A DNA stretch of 64,000 nt, taken from contig NZ_JACTVI010000001.1 in the NCBI RefSeq assembly GCF_014495685.1, positions 190,023 through 254,022 on the forward strand. The letters are read 5' to 3'. The stretch is from Streptomyces sp. TRM68367 (GTDB taxonomy: Bacteria > Actinomycetota > Actinomycetes > Streptomycetales > Streptomycetaceae). The position numbers and the translations under genes are program-made. This document shows, in pieces, positions 51,818-62,729 of the stretch. How positions within the stretch are numbered: position 1 is the stretch's first letter; every line of letters starts with the position of its first letter. The notes below the pieces were generated by a model. The model was not told the origin of the DNA and ran no database searches. It saw only the letters and a list, made by a program, of their open reading frames with translations.

Positions 51818-53118
51818 CGACCCTGATGTTCATCCTCGGCATAGTGCTCTTCGCCGTCGGTCTGCTGGTCTCGATCGCCTGGCACGAGCTGGGGCACCTG
51901 TCGATGGCCAAGCTGTTCGGTGTCCGCGTGCCGCAGTACATGGTCGGCTTCGGCCCGACCATCTGGTCGCGCAAGAAGGGCGAGACAGAGTACGGCATCA
52001 AGGCGATCCCGTTCGGCGGCTACATCCGCATGATCGGCATGTTCCCGCCCGGACCCGACGGCCGTCTGGAGGCCCGCTCCACCTCACCGTGGCGCGGCAT
52101 GATCGAGGACGCCCGTGCGCAGTCCTTCGAGGAACTGCGCCCGGGCGACGAGAACCGCCTGCTCTACACGCGCGCGCCCTGGAAGCGCGTGATCGTGATG
52201 TTCGCGGGCCCGCTCATGAACCTGGTCCTGGCGGTGGCGCTCTTCCTCGTCGTCCTGATGGGCTTCGGCATCACCCAGCAGACCACCACGGTCAGCTCGG
52301 TCTCCAAGTGCGTCATCGCACAGAGCCAGAACCGCGACGACTGCCGGTCCTCCGACCCCTCCTCCCCGGCCGCGGCCGCGGGCCTGAAGGCGGGCGACAA
52401 GATCGTCTCCTTCAACGGCATGCGGACCGACTCCTGGAACCAGCTGTCCGACCTGATCCGCGCCAACCCCGGCAAGGAGGTGCCGATCGTCGTCGAGCGT
52501 GACGGCAAGGCCGTCACGCTGCACGCGAAGATCGCCACCAACCAGGTCGCCAAGAAGGACTCCAGCGGCCAGATCGTCCAGGGCGAGTACGTCAGCGCGG
52601 GCTTCCTCGGCTTCAGCGCGGCCACCGGCGTGGTCAAACAGGACTTCGGCGAGTCCGTGACGTGGATGGGCGACCGCATCGGCGATGGCGCCGAAGCCAT
52701 CGCCGCCCTGCCCGGCAAGATCCCCGCCCTGTGGAACGCCGCCTTCGACGGCGCCCCGCGCGAGGCAGACTCCCCGATGGGCGTGGTCGGCGCGGCCCGC
52801 GTCGGCGGCGAGATCGCCACGCTGGACATCCCGGCGACCCAGCAGCTGGCCATGTTCGTCATGCTGGTCGCCGGCTTCAACCTCTCCCTGTTCCTGTTCA
52901 ACATGCTCCCGCTGCTGCCCCTCGACGGCGGCCACATCGCGGGCGCGCTGTGGGAGTCCCTGCGCCGCAACACCGCCAAGGTGCTGCGCCGCCCGGACCC
53001 GGGCCCGTTCGACGTGGCGAAGCTGATGCCGGTGGCGTACGTCGTGGCGGGGGTCTTCATCTGCTTCACGATCTTGGTCCTGATCGCGGACGTGGTTAAC
53101 CCGGTCAGAATCTCCTAG
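51814..53118 (+). CDS. rseP: M50 site-2 protease (RseP-like zinc metalloprotease)
   Basis: 434 residues. Zinc motif HELGH at 24-28 in the first membrane helix, [10 protein letters not shown], a PDZ domain at about 180-270 ([18 protein letters not shown]), and the second zinc ligand in [13 protein letters not shown] near the C-terminal helices. It cuts membrane-embedded substrates such as anti-sigma factors. The dxr - rseP - ispG order is conserved in actinomycetes. It ends just before a strong terminator. Confidence 0.93.
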   Translation: MTTLMFILGIVLFAVGLLVSIAWHELGHLSMAKLFGVRVPQYMVGFGPTIWSRKKGETEYGIKAIPFGGYIRMIGMFPPGPDGRLEARSTSPWRGMIEDARAQSFEELRPGDENRLLYTRAPWKRVIVMFAGPLMNLVLAVALFLVVLMGFGITQQTTTVSSVSKCVIAQSQNRDDCRSSDPSSPAAAAGLKAGDKIVSFNGMRTDSWNQLSDLIRANPGKEVPIVVERDGKAVTLHAKIATNQVAKKDSSGQIVQGEYVSAGFLGFSAATGVVKQDFGESVTWMGDRIGDGAEAIAALPGKIPALWNAAFDGAPREADSPMGVVGAARVGGEIATLDIPATQQLAMFVMLVAGFNLSLFLFNMLPLLPLDGGHIAGALWESLRRNTAKVLRRPDPGPFDVAKLMPVAYVVAGVFICFTILVLIADVVNPVRIS

Positions 53119-53133
53119 CCACACGGCGTTCGC

Positions 53134-53164
53134 GGCGGCCCGGCTTGCTCTCTGCCGGGCCGCC
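53134..53164 (+). terminator. Terminator after dxr-rseP
   Basis: GGCGGCCCGG pairs perfectly with CCGGGCCGCC (10 bp) around an 11-base loop and is followed by TTCCTT. It separates rseP from ispG, which therefore needs its own promoter. Confidence 0.88.
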
Positions 53165-53286
53165 TTCCTTCGAGTGGGTTTAACGGCGTGATGTGCTTGG
53201 GCCAAGGCTCGTGCCGTAATCTCGGAGCTCGGAGCCCGCTGCTGACGGGACCGGGCCTTGATCCACGACTTGGGGTTGCACAGCAG

Positions 53287-54444
<1,158 letters not shown>

Positions 54445-54465
54445 GCGGAGGTTGCGGGCAGCGCG

Positions 54466-54500
54466 CCTAAAGGTGCGCGGGGAACCGCGCGACCAGCCGC
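54466..54500. repeat. Dispersed intergenic repeat copy
   Basis: AGGTGCGCGGGGAACCGCGCGACCAGCC-like sequence right after ispG (only the first part is palindromic). Similar to the copies at about 35050 and 55515, and common between Streptomyces genes. It may act as a weak terminator. Confidence 0.55.
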
Positions 54501-54661
54501 ACACCACAGGCACGCGCCGGCCCACAGGGACCCCCGAGCTCCTGGGCGCCCCGCAGCCCACGGTCACCGACAAACGAGCGGCCCCCGACACAGGGCGGCA
54601 CCGCCCAGCTTCCGCAGGTACAGTGCGGAGACCAGCAGACCTGAGCGTGAGGGCCCCGCAC

Positions 54662-55510
54662 GTGTTGACGCAGACCACCTCCCGGGTCCTCGAACCGAGC
54701 GACCTGGACGCCGCGCTCGCCGTCCTCGACCGCGAGCCCCTCGTGAACGCCTTCGTGACGTCCCGGGTCCAGGTCGCGGGCCTGGACCCGTGGCGGCTCG
54801 GCGGCGAGATGTGGGGCTGGTACGAGGACGGCATGCTGACGTCCCTGTGCTACGCCGGTGCCAACCTGGTCCCGATCTGCGCCACTCCCCGTGCCATACG
54901 GGCCTTCGCAGACCGGGCGCGCCGGGCGGGCCGCCGCTGCTCCTCCATCGTCGGCCCCGCCGAGACCACCGCCCGGCTGTGGCGGCTCCTCGAACCGAGC
55001 TGGGGCCCGGCCCGCGAGGTCCGCCCCCACCAGCCCCTCATGGTCACCGACGAGATGCCCGCCGGCATCACCCCGGACCCCTACGTCCGCCGCGTCCGCA
55101 AGGACGAGGTGTCCGCGATCATGCCGGCGTGCGTGGCGATGTTCACCGAGGAGGTCGGTGTCTCCCCGATGGCCGGCGACGGCGGCCTCCTCTACCAGGC
55201 CAGGGTCGCCGAACTCGTCGGCGCCGGCCGCTCCTTCGCCCGCTTCGACGCCGACGGCAAGGTCGTCTTCAAGGCCGAGATCGGCGCGGCAACCCACCAG
55301 GCCTGCCAGATCCAGGGCGTCTGGGTGGCCCCCGAACACCGCGGCACGGGCCTGGCGGCCCCCGGCATGGCAGCCGTACTGCGCTATGCGCTGGCCGGCG
55401 TGGCCCCGGTCGTGAGCCTGTACGTCAACGACTACAACACCCCGGCGCGCAGGGCGTACCAGAGGGTGGGCTTCACCGAGGTCGGCGCCTTCATGAGCGT
55501 GCTGTTCTGA
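54662..55510 (+). CDS. GNAT-family N-acetyltransferase
   Basis: 282 residues. The N-terminal half is a DUF4081-type region (LVNAFVTSRVQVAGLDPWRLGGEMWGW) and the C-terminal half is a GNAT fold with the acetyl-CoA motif IQGVWVAPEHRGTGLAAPGMAAVLR and a YVNDYNTPARRAYQRVGF motif. The substrate is unknown. GTG 54662 is preferred since GAGGG lies 8 bases upstream; it gives the start VLTQTTSRVLEPSDL. It is conserved between ispG and proS in Streptomyces. Confidence 0.87.
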   Translation: MLTQTTSRVLEPSDLDAALAVLDREPLVNAFVTSRVQVAGLDPWRLGGEMWGWYEDGMLTSLCYAGANLVPICATPRAIRAFADRARRAGRRCSSIVGPAETTARLWRLLEPSWGPAREVRPHQPLMVTDEMPAGITPDPYVRRVRKDEVSAIMPACVAMFTEEVGVSPMAGDGGLLYQARVAELVGAGRSFARFDADGKVVFKAEIGAATHQACQIQGVWVAPEHRGTGLAAPGMAAVLRYALAGVAPVVSLYVNDYNTPARRAYQRVGFTEVGAFMSVLF

Positions 55511-55514
55511 GAGG

Positions 55515-55605
55515 CGTCAGGGGCAGCTGACGCAGGGGCGCGGGGGTGTGTCGACATGCGGCTCCGCCGCGTGGGCGCGACCAGCCCCACGACCCGCAGC
55601 CGAAC
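55515..55605. repeat. Dispersed intergenic repeat copy, interrupted
   Basis: AGGGGCGCGGGGGTGTGTCGACATGCGGCTCCGCCGCGTGGGCGCGACCAGCC-type element with an internal GCGGCTCCGCCGC palindrome, then TCCCCGGCGC before the next promoter. Same family as 35050 and 54466. Confidence 0.5.
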
Positions 55606-55649
55606 GGCAACCTCCGCAGTCCCCGGCGCTATTCAGCGAAGCGCACCGG

Positions 55650-55655
55650 TAGTCT
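55650..55655 (+). promoter_or_regulatory. -10 box of a possibly leaderless transcript
   Basis: TAGTCT ends seven bases before the ATG at 55663 and no ribosome binding site is present in between. Transcription would start at or next to the A of ATG, giving a leaderless mRNA, which is common in actinomycetes. Confidence 0.5.
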
Positions 55656-55662
55656 CGCCCAC

Positions 55663-56235
55663 ATGCTGCGTTTCCCCGGTCACGGTCACCGCCGCTCCCC
55701 CGACGACATCGTGATCGGCCCCCTCGACCTGGTGGCCCGCGTCGACGAGGCCCTCGCCGTCCAAGCGGTGGCCTTCGGCCTCGGCCCCGACGAAGTCGCC
55801 GTACGCCGTCAGATCGTCCTGCGCCACATGACGTACCCGGGAGCCCGGGCCCTCGGCGCCACCACCGGAGGTGATCGCCTCGTCGGGTTCGTCTACGGCA
55901 TGCCCAACGACCGCGCCCACTGGTGGTCCACGGTCGTGGAGCCGTACCTCCGCGCCCAGGGCCACGACGACTGGCTCGACGACTCCTTCGTGATCACCGA
56001 GCTGCACGTCCACCCGCGCTACCAGAACGGCGGCATCGGCCGCACCCTGATCACCACGATCACCGACGGCGCCGCCGAACCCCGCTCGATCCTCTCCGCG
56101 ATCGACACCGACAGCCCCGCCCGCAGCCTGTACCGCTCCCTCGGCTACCGCGACCTCGCCCGCCAGGTCCTCTTCCCCAGCGCCCCCAGGCCGTACGCCG
56201 TGATGGGCGCCCCGCTGCCGTTGCTCAGGCCGTGA
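55663..56235 (+). CDS. Small GNAT-family N-acetyltransferase
   Basis: 190 residues. GNAT features: a beta-strand with FVITELHVHPRYQNGGIGRTLITTI, the acetyl-CoA loop Q/R-x-x-G-x-G/A pattern (YQNGGIGR), and SPARSLYRSLGYRDL near the C-terminus. The substrate is unknown. It lies between another acetyltransferase and proS. The start ATG has no Shine-Dalgarno sequence but a -10 box just upstream. Confidence 0.82.
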   Translation: MLRFPGHGHRRSPDDIVIGPLDLVARVDEALAVQAVAFGLGPDEVAVRRQIVLRHMTYPGARALGATTGGDRLVGFVYGMPNDRAHWWSTVVEPYLRAQGHDDWLDDSFVITELHVHPRYQNGGIGRTLITTITDGAAEPRSILSAIDTDSPARSLYRSLGYRDLARQVLFPSAPRPYAVMGAPLPLLRP

Positions 56236-56319
56236 GCGCCACCCAAACCGATTTCCACCGTGATGGGTGCCCCGGCTAACCTCGGGCCATCACTCATACG
56301 CAGCAGGAGCAGAAGAACC

Positions 56320-58023
56320 ATGGCGAACGCACCGGTCCAGCGCATCTCCCAGTTGATGGCAAAGACGCTGCGCGACGACCCGGCGGACGCCGAGGTCCTC
56401 AGCCACAAGCTGCTGGTCCGCGCCGGGTACGTCCGCCGCACCGCCGCGGGCGTGTGGTCCTGGCTGCCGCTCGGCAAGAGGGTGCTGGCCAACGTCGAGC
56501 GGATCGTCCGCGAGGAGATGGACGCCATCGGCGCCCAGGAGGTGCTGCTTCCCTCCCTGCTGCCGCGTGAGCCGTACGACGCCACGGGCCGCTGGGACGA
56601 GTACGGCCCCGAGCTGTTCCGCCTGAAGGACCGCAAGGGCGGCGACTACCTCCTCGGCCCCACCCACGAGGAGATCTTCACCCTCCTCGTCAAGGACCAG
56701 GCGTCCTCCTACAAGGATCTGCCGGTGATCCTCTACCAGATCCAGACCAAGTTCCGGGACGAGGCCCGGCCCCGCGCGGGCATCCTGCGCGGCCGTGAGT
56801 TCCTGATGAAGGACTCGTACTCCTTCGATGCCGCCGACGAGGGCCTCGCCGCGTCGTACGCCCTGCACCGCCAGGCCTACCAGCGCATCTTCGAGCGACT
56901 CGGCCTCGACTACCGCATCTGCGCCGCGACCGCCGGCGCGATGGGCGGCTCCAGGTCCGAGGAGTTCCTCGCCCCGGCCGACGCCGGCGAGGACACCTTC
57001 GCGGACTGCCCGCACTGCGACTTCGCGGCCAACACCGAGGCGATCAGGTACGACATCAAGCCGGTGGACGCCTCCGGTGTGCCGGCCGCCGAGGACATCC
57101 CGACCCCCGACACCCCGACGATCGAGACCCTGGCCGCATCCCTCGGCGTCCCGGCCTCCGCGACCCTGAAGAACCTCCTCGTGAAGGTCGCCGGCGAGAT
57201 CGTCGCCGTCGGGGTGCCCGGTGACCGCGAGGTCGACCTGGCCAAGGTCGAGGCGCACTTCGCACCGGCGCCCGTGGAACTGGTCACCGTCGAGGACTTC
57301 ATCAACCGTCCCGACCTGGTCCGCGGCTACGTTGGCCCGCAGGGGCTGGACAAGGTCAGGTACATCGCCGACCCGCGCGTGGCCCCCGGCACGGCCTGGA
57401 TCACCGGCGCGAACAAGGCCAACACGCACGCGAAGAACCTCGTCGCCGGGCGTGACTTCGAGGTCGGCGAGTACGTCGACGTCGTGGTCGTCCAGGAGGG
57501 CGACCCCTGTCCGAAGTGCGGCACGGGCCTCAAGCTCGACCGCGCCATCGAGATCGGCCACATCTTCCAGCTGGGCCGCAAGTACGCCGACGCCCTCAAG
57601 CTCGACGTCCTCGGCCAGAACGGCAAGCCGGTCCGCGTCACCATGGGCTCCTACGGCGTAGGAGTCTCCCGCGCGGTCGCGGCCCTCGCCGAGCAGACCG
57701 CCGACGACAAGGGCCTGTGCTGGCCGGCCGAGGTCGCCCCGGCGGACGTCCACGTGGTCGCCGCAGGCAAGGCCCTCCAGACCGAACTGGCCCTCGACGT
57801 CTCCGAGAAGCTGGCGGCGGCCGGCGTCCGCGTCCTGTGCGACGACCGTGCGGGCGTCTCGCCGGGCGTGAAGTTCACCGACGCGGAACTGATCGGCGTA
57901 CCGCAAATTCTGGTAGCGGGCCGCCGCGCCTCCGAAGGCATCGTCGAACTCAAGGACCGCAAGACCGGCAACCGCGAGGAACTCCCGGTCACCGAGGCCA
58001 TCACCCGCCTGACGACGACCTGA
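56320..58023 (+). CDS. proS: Prolyl-tRNA synthetase, bacterial type with editing domain
   Basis: 567 residues. Class II motifs are in place: motif 2 [25 protein letters not shown] (about 147-171) and motif 3 [13 protein letters not shown] near 445-457. Between motifs 2 and 3 sits the INS editing domain (about 225-380, [27 protein letters not shown]) that removes Ala from tRNA-Pro. A C-terminal anticodon-binding domain follows. GGAG lies 11 bases before the ATG. Confidence 0.97.
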   Translation: MANAPVQRISQLMAKTLRDDPADAEVLSHKLLVRAGYVRRTAAGVWSWLPLGKRVLANVERIVREEMDAIGAQEVLLPSLLPREPYDATGRWDEYGPELFRLKDRKGGDYLLGPTHEEIFTLLVKDQASSYKDLPVILYQIQTKFRDEARPRAGILRGREFLMKDSYSFDAADEGLAASYALHRQAYQRIFERLGLDYRICAATAGAMGGSRSEEFLAPADAGEDTFADCPHCDFAANTEAIRYDIKPVDASGVPAAEDIPTPDTPTIETLAASLGVPASATLKNLLVKVAGEIVAVGVPGDREVDLAKVEAHFAPAPVELVTVEDFINRPDLVRGYVGPQGLDKVRYIADPRVAPGTAWITGANKANTHAKNLVAGRDFEVGEYVDVVVVQEGDPCPKCGTGLKLDRAIEIGHIFQLGRKYADALKLDVLGQNGKPVRVTMGSYGVGVSRAVAALAEQTADDKGLCWPAEVAPADVHVVAAGKALQTELALDVSEKLAAAGVRVLCDDRAGVSPGVKFTDAELIGVPQILVAGRRASEGIVELKDRKTGNREELPVTEAITRLTTT

Positions 58024-58335
58024 CCTACGGCACACCGCACTCCCGGCCGGGCTGACGCACGCAGCCCGGCCACGGGACCCGTTCGAGCGGCATGGGGAAG
58101 CGCGAGTGTTCAAGCGGCCTGGGGAAGTGCGAGAACGCCCCGCAGCCCCGCCTGGACGGCCACCCGCAGGGAGGGGCACGTCCGATGGCTCGTCTCGACG
58201 CGGCAATCTCAGCCCGTCCGGCGTTTGAGGACGAGGCCGTTCAGGCCGCAGCGGGGGTCCAGGGGCGGCAGCCCCCGGGGACGGGACGGGCAGGGGCGGC
58301 GGGGGCGAGACAAACCCGGCGGCAACCGCATCGCC
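58024..58335. repeat. Intergenic region with dispersed Streptomyces-type repeat
   Basis: No gene. At about 58208-58285 lies a CAGCCCGTCCGGCGTTTGAG-GACGAGGC element followed by GGGGTCCAGGGGCGGCAGCCCCCGGG, whose second half forms a hairpin. This combined element is familiar from the ends of many Streptomyces genes. It probably serves as terminator for both proS and the convergent kinase-like gene. Confidence 0.65.
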
Positions 58336-59244
58336 CTACAGCCAGCCGGCGAACTCCAGCAGCAGCTCCGCATCCTGCCGGCGGCCAACCCTGAGCGCCC
58401 GTACCCCCGACTCCACCGCCCGGAACAGCGTCCACCCCCGCAACCGCTCCTGATCCACATCCAGCGACTCCGCGAGCCGTCTGACCCGCCGCCGTGTCGT
58501 CGCCGCACCCGACGGCTGGGCGATCAGATCCTCCACCCGGTCCCGGACCAGCCGCGCCAGATCGAAGGCACACTCGCCGACCACCGGATCAGGCCCGACC
58601 GCCAGCCACGGCATCCGCTCCCCGGACAGCACCTTGCTCTGCCGGAACGTCCCGTGCAGCAACCGCCGCTCGGGCGGCACGGCCAGCAACTCCGCGCGGG
58701 CCGCGAGCGCCGCATCCACCAGCGGCGCCACCTCCGCGTCGGCCTCCACTCCCGCCCGCATCGCCTCGGCCTGCCGCCCCGTCCGCTCTTCGACCGTCTC
58801 AAACACCTGCGCTGGCCCCTCACCAGGCGGCTCCACCCACAGCCGCCGCAACGTCCCCGCCGCCTCCAGCAGCGCCTTCGCCTCCGGCAACGACCGCACC
58901 GACACATCCGGATGCAGCCGCTCCAGCAACAGCACCCCCTCTGCGGTGAACGGCTCGAGCAACTGCACGGCACCCACCCCGCCCCAGTGCGCCAGCGCGG
59001 CCCGCTCGCTCTCCGGACGGGCCCGGCGCGGCGCCAGTTTGAGCACCGCGGGCGTCCCGTCCGGCCGCCGCACCAGCACCACCAGACTGCTGCGCCCCCC
59101 GGGCACCTGCACCCGCTCCACGGTCAACTCGCGTAGCGCGACGGCCTGCTGCGCCTGATCGGGCAGCTTCGCCAGCCAGTCGTCGGCGTCGGGAGCGCTC
59201 TCACCGAGCGCCCTGACCAGCCGCCGCGGCGGTTCGAACACCAT
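58336..59244 (-). CDS. Aminoglycoside phosphotransferase-like protein with altered catalytic loop
   Basis: 302 residues. N-lobe: [28 protein letters not shown], with the VLK lysine typical of kinases. The catalytic loop, HGD-x4-N in active APH enzymes, reads [12 protein letters not shown], so the catalytic Asp and metal-binding Asn are replaced by Thr and Lys. The later Asp is kept ([18 protein letters not shown]). The best fit is the streptomycin/hydroxyurea phosphotransferase branch. It is likely a pseudokinase or an enzyme with a different role. ATG 59244 has AAGGGAA about 10 bases upstream. Confidence 0.75.
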   Translation of the reverse strand: MVFEPPRRLVRALGESAPDADDWLAKLPDQAQQAVALRELTVERVQVPGGRSSLVVLVRRPDGTPAVLKLAPRRARPESERAALAHWGGVGAVQLLEPFTAEGVLLLERLHPDVSVRSLPEAKALLEAAGTLRRLWVEPPGEGPAQVFETVEERTGRQAEAMRAGVEADAEVAPLVDAALAARAELLAVPPERRLLHGTFRQSKVLSGERMPWLAVGPDPVVGECAFDLARLVRDRVEDLIAQPSGAATTRRRVRRLAESLDVDQERLRGWTLFRAVESGVRALRVGRRQDAELLLEFAGWL

Positions 59245-59281
59245 GCGCGAGTCGTTCCCTTCCGGTTCGGTTACCCCCGTG

Positions 59282-59746
59282 TCACCCCTTCGGTGGCGCC
59301 GACGCCGAGGCGGCACCCGCCCGCTCGGCGAGACCAGGGAAGGCTACGCTCCCGCCGCGCCAGCGCACCGCCCGGACCGCCGCCTCCCGCAGCGCCTGCG
59401 CGGCCGTGCGCCGCCGCCCGCCCTCAGCTGCCCGAACCAGGTCGGAGTACACCCCGGCGACCCGCTCCTCCAACTCGGCGGCGAGCCGCACGGCCGCGCC
59501 CGAGTCCGCCACCGGGAACGGCAGCGCGTACCCGGCGGCCGCGGCGACCGGCTCACCGCCCAGATCGCGCACCTCGCGCGCCAGCGCGTCCCGCCGCGCC
59601 CGGTGCGCGTCGTACCCCGTCCGCGCCTCCACCTGCCGCGCCCGGCCGATCCGGCCCCCGACGACGCCGTACCCGTACACCGCCGCATGCTCGGCCGCCA
59701 GCGCCGCCTGAAGCGCCCGGAGCACCTGCGCATCCGCCTCGCTCAC
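59282..59746 (-). CDS. DUF4439 ferritin-like domain protein
   Basis: 154 residues, almost entirely helical, with [22 protein letters not shown] near the N-terminus (the E-x-x-A-x-x-x-Y-x-x pattern of ferritin-like folds), a second helix with [15 protein letters not shown], and a third with [17 protein letters not shown]. Few metal ligands are visible, so metal binding is uncertain. Function unknown. GTG 59746 is the start; a stop codon lies two codons upstream in frame. It is followed 37 bases later by the kinase-like gene. Confidence 0.75.
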   Translation of the reverse strand: MSEADAQVLRALQAALAAEHAAVYGYGVVGGRIGRARQVEARTGYDAHRARRDALAREVRDLGGEPVAAAAGYALPFPVADSGAAVRLAAELEERVAGVYSDLVRAAEGGRRRTAAQALREAAVRAVRWRGGSVAFPGLAERAGAASASAPPKG

Positions 59747-59756
59747 CGCTCACCAC

Positions 59757-59853
59757 CCGCCGTCGAACCGCCTGCCACCGAACCGCCTGCCACCGAGCCA
59801 CCCGCCGTCGAGCCACCCGTCATGGAGCCACCCGCCGTCGAGCCGCCTGCCGC
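59757..59853. repeat. 15 bp tandem repeats between two genes
   Basis: About six to seven copies of a unit close to CGAGCCACCCGCCGT (variants CCGAACCGCCTGCCA and TGGAGCCACCCGCCG) fill the gap between the lipoprotein and DUF4439 genes. All units are 15 bp, a multiple of three, as if once coding. Confidence 0.75.
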
Positions 59854-59913
59854 CCCGCTCACCTCCCCGGCCCCCCGCCTCTCCGGCCGCCGGTCCCACG
59901 CTTCGCTCACCCG

Positions 59914-60507
59914 TCACCTCTCCGTCAGCAGATACACGTGCCCCGCCCCGGCCGCCGCGACCGAGGCCAGGAGCCGGGCCAGTTCCCCCGGCACGGCGAG
60001 CAGCGCCTCGGCGCGCCGGTCCGCGAGGGCGCGTTCGGCGGCGGCGAGCTCGGCGAGGGCATCCTTCTCGTTCCCCGGCACCGGGGCCGGCGGCGAAACG
60101 GACGGTGACACCGAAGCAGACGCCTTCTGGTCACCCCCGGCCTTCGAATCACTCCCGGCCTTCCGCTCACCTTCAGCGTTCGACTCAGCCCCAGCCGCCC
60201 CCTTCCTCCCACCCCCGAACGCCTCCGCATGGCGCACGGTCTCCGCCCGCAACGGCCGCAGCCGCCCCGCCAGGCCCGGATACGCGGCGAGCACGGCGTC
60301 GTACCGCGCCACCAACTCCTCGCTGTCCCGGGCCGCACGCGCGCGTGCCCGGTCGGCGGCCGACGGGCGGCTGCCGGAGCCGCCCGGGCCGTCGGAGTCC
60401 CCGGACCAGGCGGAACAGCCCACGAGGAGGGCCGACCCGGCGGCCGAAACGAGCAGGCTCCTTCTGCGCGGCCCCGAGGGGATACGCGACGGTGGGGGGA
60501 AGGGCAC
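59914..60507 (-). CDS. Hypothetical lipoprotein, helical
   Basis: 197 residues. Signal [18 protein letters not shown] with lipobox LVGC (Cys near 31) and a twin-arginine-like start. A Ser/Gly linker follows, then Ala/Arg/Glu-rich helices interrupted by a low-complexity stretch of Ser/Lys/Pro (about 100-145). No known family motif seen. GTG 60507 has GAGGA 8 bases upstream. It is divergent from rimP and precedes the ferritin-like gene on the same strand. Confidence 0.65.
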   Translation of the reverse strand: MPFPPPSRIPSGPRRRSLLVSAAGSALLVGCSAWSGDSDGPGGSGSRPSAADRARARAARDSEELVARYDAVLAAYPGLAGRLRPLRAETVRHAEAFGGGRKGAAGAESNAEGERKAGSDSKAGGDQKASASVSPSVSPPAPVPGNEKDALAELAAAERALADRRAEALLAVPGELARLLASVAAAGAGHVYLLTER

Positions 60508-60710
60508 GGCAGACGTCCTCGGGGCACTCGTACGGAAGAGGCGGCGCAGGCGGCGGCACGCCCGTGATCACGGTACCCGTGACCCCGCCCGCCGCCACTC
60601 ATCGGCACCGTCCGTGACCGGGTGGACGGCAACACCCTCCTGGACCGGATACGCTTTCACCAGACACGCGACCTTCCCACAACAGCACACGCGGCCGAGG
60701 AGTCACCCGG

Positions 60711-61208
60711 ATGAGCACCACCCAGAGCGAGAGGCTGCGAGAACTGCTGGAACCGCTCGTCACCTCCACGGGCCTGGACCTCGAAGAGATCGCCGTGGAC
60801 TCGGTCGGCCGCAAGCGTGTGCTGCGCGTCGTCGTCGACTCCGACACCGGTGCGGACCTGGGCAAGATCGCCGATGTGAGCCGCGAGCTCTCGGCGAAAC
60901 TCGACGAGACGGACGCGATGGGCCAGGGGGAGTACACCCTGGAGGTCGGTACCCCGGGCGCGGAGCGCCTCCTCACGGAACACCGGCACTACGTGCGTGC
61001 CACCGGCCGGCTGGTGAAGTTCCAGCTGGCCGAGGGCGGCGAGCTGGTGGCCAGAATCCTCAAGGTCGACGACGAAGGTCTCGACACCGAGGTGCCCGGG
61101 GTCAAGGGACGCAAGGCCACCGCGCGCAGGCTCGCCTTCGAGGACATCGACAGGGCGCGCGTGCAGGTGGAATTCAGCCGCAAGGACAAGAACGAGGAGG
61201 AGGCGTAG
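60711..61208 (+). CDS. rimP: Ribosome maturation factor RimP
   Basis: 165 residues. N-terminal RimP domain with [40 protein letters not shown] and [20 protein letters not shown], then a C-terminal SH3-like barrel. It helps 30S subunit assembly. GAGGAG precedes the ATG; nusA starts two bases after the stop, so they form an operon. Confidence 0.96.
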   Translation: MSTTQSERLRELLEPLVTSTGLDLEEIAVDSVGRKRVLRVVVDSDTGADLGKIADVSRELSAKLDETDAMGQGEYTLEVGTPGAERLLTEHRHYVRATGRLVKFQLAEGGELVARILKVDDEGLDTEVPGVKGRKATARRLAFEDIDRARVQVEFSRKDKNEEEA

Positions 61209-61210
61209 CC

Positions 61211-62197
61211 GTGGACATCGACATGAGCGCCCTGCGGGGCTTGGTACGGGAGAAGGAGATTTCCTTCGACCTGCTGGTCGAGGCGATCGAGTCGGCCCTC
61301 CTCATCGCCTACCACCGCACCGAGGGAAGCCGCCGGCACGCACGCGTGGAGCTCAACCGGGAGACCGGACATGTGACCGTGTGGGCGAAGGAGGACCCCG
61401 ACGACCTCCAGGAGGGGCAGGAGCCCCGCGAGTTCGACGACACACCGTCGGGTTTCGGCCGTATCGCCGCCACCACCGCCAAGCAGGTGATCCTGCAGCG
61501 GCTGCGCGACGCCGAGGACGACGCGACGCTCGGCGAGTACGCCGGACGCGAGGGCGACATCGTCACCGGCGTCGTCCAGCAGGGCCGCGACCCGAAGAAC
61601 GTGCTGGTCGACGTCGGCAGGCTGGAGGCCATCCTGCCGGTGCAGGAGCAGGTGCCGGGGGAGACGTACCCGCACGGGATGCGGCTGAGGTCGTACGTCG
61701 TCCGGGTGGCGAAGGGCGTCCGCGGCCCGTCCGTGACCCTGTCCCGCACGCACCCCAATCTGGTGAAGAAGCTCTTCGCCCTGGAGGTGCCGGAGATCGC
61801 CGACGGGTCGGTCGAGATCGCCGCGATCGCCCGTGAGGCCGGTCACCGGACGAAGATCGCCGTCCGCTCCACCCGCAGCGGCCTGAACGCCAAGGGCGCC
61901 TGCATCGGCCCCATGGGCGGCCGGGTGCGCAACGTCATGGGCGAGCTGAACGGTGAGAAGATCGACATCGTCGACTGGTCGGACGACCCGGCGGAGATGG
62001 TCGCCAACGCGCTGTCACCCGCGCGGGTGTCCAAGGTGGAGGTCGTGGACATGGCGACCCGGTCCGCGCGCGTGACGGTGCCGGACTACCAGCTGTCCCT
62101 GGCGATCGGCAAGGAAGGCCAGAACGCCCGGCTCGCCGCCCGGCTCACCGGCTGGCGGATCGATATCCGGCCGGACACCGAGCAGGCCGGGGAATAG
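61211..62197 (+). CDS. nusA: Transcription termination/antitermination factor NusA
   Basis: 328 residues, the short actinobacterial form without C-terminal acidic repeats. N-terminal RNA-polymerase-binding domain (about 1-125, [21 protein letters not shown]), an S1 domain (about 125-195, [22 protein letters not shown]) and two KH domains ([49 protein letters not shown]). GTG 61211 has GAGGAGG upstream. Confidence 0.97.
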   Translation: MDIDMSALRGLVREKEISFDLLVEAIESALLIAYHRTEGSRRHARVELNRETGHVTVWAKEDPDDLQEGQEPREFDDTPSGFGRIAATTAKQVILQRLRDAEDDATLGEYAGREGDIVTGVVQQGRDPKNVLVDVGRLEAILPVQEQVPGETYPHGMRLRSYVVRVAKGVRGPSVTLSRTHPNLVKKLFALEVPEIADGSVEIAAIAREAGHRTKIAVRSTRSGLNAKGACIGPMGGRVRNVMGELNGEKIDIVDWSDDPAEMVANALSPARVSKVEVVDMATRSARVTVPDYQLSLAIGKEGQNARLAARLTGWRIDIRPDTEQAGE

Positions 62198-62286
62198 TCC
62201 CAGCCGCAGGCCGGTTGGATCACGACAACAGCTGTTCGATCCCTACCCCGAAGGGGTGAGGTCGGCGCGGGGAGGTAGACTTAAGG

Positions 62287-62583
62287 GTGTCTGGCCGGAC
62301 ACGCGCCCGAGCATGCCCTGAACGCACCTGTGTGGGGTGCCGGGAACGAGCGGCCAAGGCTGATCTGCTGCGGATCGTGGCGATCAAGGGTGAATGCGCC
62401 CCTGATCCTCGCGGTACGCTGCCCGGCCGGGGTGCGTATGTGCACCCCGCTCTGGTCTGTCTCGACCAGGCGGTACGCCGCCGGGCGTTCACGCGGGCAC
62501 TGCGCGCCCCGGGAGCGCTCGACACAAAGGCGTTGCGCCGATACGTCGAGCGGACAACAGTTGCTGAGCAGGCAACACGGTAA
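62287..62583 (+). CDS. ylxR: YlxR-family RNA-binding protein
   Basis: 98 residues. The family signature RTCVGCRERAAKADLLRIV is complete, followed by GRGAYVHP and a Cys near 58. YlxR proteins are small nucleic-acid-binding proteins kept between nusA and infB; in some bacteria they bind RNase P RNA or regulate transcription. The start GTG follows a GGGGAGGTAGACTTAAGG region. Confidence 0.92.
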   Translation: MSGRTRARACPERTCVGCRERAAKADLLRIVAIKGECAPDPRGTLPGRGAYVHPALVCLDQAVRRRAFTRALRAPGALDTKALRRYVERTTVAEQATR

Positions 62584-62729
62584 GACGTGCCGTACGGAAT
62601 CCCGTGCGGTGTAGGTACCTCGCGAGTCGAAAGCAGGTCGAGATTGCGATGAGCACTCGATGAGTACGCGATGAGTACGCCCATGAACTAGCGACGGTCC
62701 GGCCGCAACCCGGACCTCAAAGGAGCGAA

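Noticed and set aside
59757..59853. CRISPR array
   Set aside because: The 15 bp units are directly adjacent without unique spacers, and no cas gene is present. This is a simple tandem repeat.
59243..61210. Reading nusA as a 984-residue protein starting at 59243
   Set aside because: The first 650 codons run antisense to three genes and across rimP. The NusA domain begins at the GTG at 61211, which has a strong ribosome site.
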